The notes beneath the pieces are model-generated. The model was given only the letters and a program-made list of their open reading frames with translations, was not told where the DNA came from and did not search any database. Shown here piece by piece: positions 36,184-36,484 of a stretch of 36,484 nucleotides of DNA. Source of the stretch: Bacteroidia bacterium (lineage in GTDB: Bacteria > Bacteroidota > Bacteroidia > NS11-12g > UBA955); the NCBI GenBank assembly GCA_023268875.1, contig JALRKL010000061.1:1-36484 (forward strand), read 5' to 3'. The translations under genes were made by a program, and so were the position numbers. Numbering within the stretch: position 1 is the first letter of the stretch; each line of letters starts with the position of its first letter.

Positions 36184-36191
36184 CGAATATA
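36184..36191 (-). promoter_or_regulatory. -7 box variant TATATTCG, 4 nt before the TIGR00266-family ATG
   Basis: TAnnTTCG on the minus strand. Confidence 0.45.
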
Positions 36192-36298
36192 TTAATAAGT
36201 TTTTCTATCGAATTGAATAAAACGATAAAGACAGCTACTAATCGAACAATAAACGCGTTGCTATTAATTCAATTTGGAATTAAAGTAGTAGTAATAAG

Positions 36299-36484
36299 TT
36301 GATTTTATTTAGAAATACCCCTATCTATTGGGTGAATAAAAAAGAACATAAAGATGTCACAAACTTAAAGTATCTTGAACTGAATAGGGAAACATTTATT
36401 TGTAAATGGAAGGATAAGATTATAAACCTAACTTCAACTGAATTTTTAATATTAGAGTCACTGATTAAAAGACCTGGATCTATT
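36299..36484 (+). CDS. Partial OmpR/ChvI-type winged-helix response-regulator output domain; N-terminal receiver absent, runs off the window
   Basis: Open frame LILFRNTPIYWVNKKEHKDVTNLKYLELNRETFICKWKDKIINLTSTEFLILESLIKRPGSI; CxWKxxxxxLTxTEFLILxxLxxRPG is ChvI-like. No start codon or receiver domain upstream; an in-frame stop (TAA) lies 15 nt before 36299. Confidence 0.7.
   Translation, partial: MILFRNTPIYWVNKKEHKDVTNLKYLELNRETFICKWKDKIINLTSTEFLILESLIKRPGSI

Noticed and set aside
1-36484. CRISPR, transposon, prophage, restriction-modification or toxin-antitoxin system
   Set aside because: No repeat-spacer array, transposase, integrase, phage structural genes, methyltransferase or TA pair could be recognised in the ORFs or the intergenic DNA.

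Overview
The window is a gene-dense, housekeeping-rich segment of a Bacteroidota (Flavobacteriia-like) genome, about 300..36250. It is flanked on both sides by short AT-rich ends that look alphaproteobacterial, possibly SAR11-like: a RibH C-terminus at 2..283 and a ChvI-type winged-helix fragment truncated at about 36300..36484. The contig is therefore probably chimeric, or much less likely records an insertion.

The Bacteroidota core encodes tyrS, rfbA, a coiled-coil gene plus zapA, rny, rsmI, lnt, galE, a WbpD/WlbB-type acetyltransferase and an OmpA/TSP3 porin. It continues with hbd, the cell-envelope operon flippase-dut-nucleotidyltransferase-TPR-DUF4292-EnvC, a WbqC-like gene, folK, asnS and an ATP-grasp gene. 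The remaining genes are accA, a fabK-like gene, a NusG/UpxY-like gene, a PIG-L deacetylase, an Fe-S oxidoreductase, tatA, gatA, a lytic-transglycosylase-like gene, a DUF5916 gene and a TIGR00266 gene.

I found no CRISPR array, transposase, phage genes, tRNA or rRNA, and no clear novel multi-gene system. The observations most worth a second look are: (1) the discordant ends; (2) a recurrent TAnnTT(T/C)G -7 box only 4-8 nt upstream of start codons, suggesting widespread leaderless or ultra-short-leader mRNAs; (3) an MltD-like protein that has lost its catalytic Glu; (4) a strand-specific hairpin that covers the start of a secreted micropeptide ORF; (5) a Rieske-like lipoprotein lacking the box 2 His ligand.
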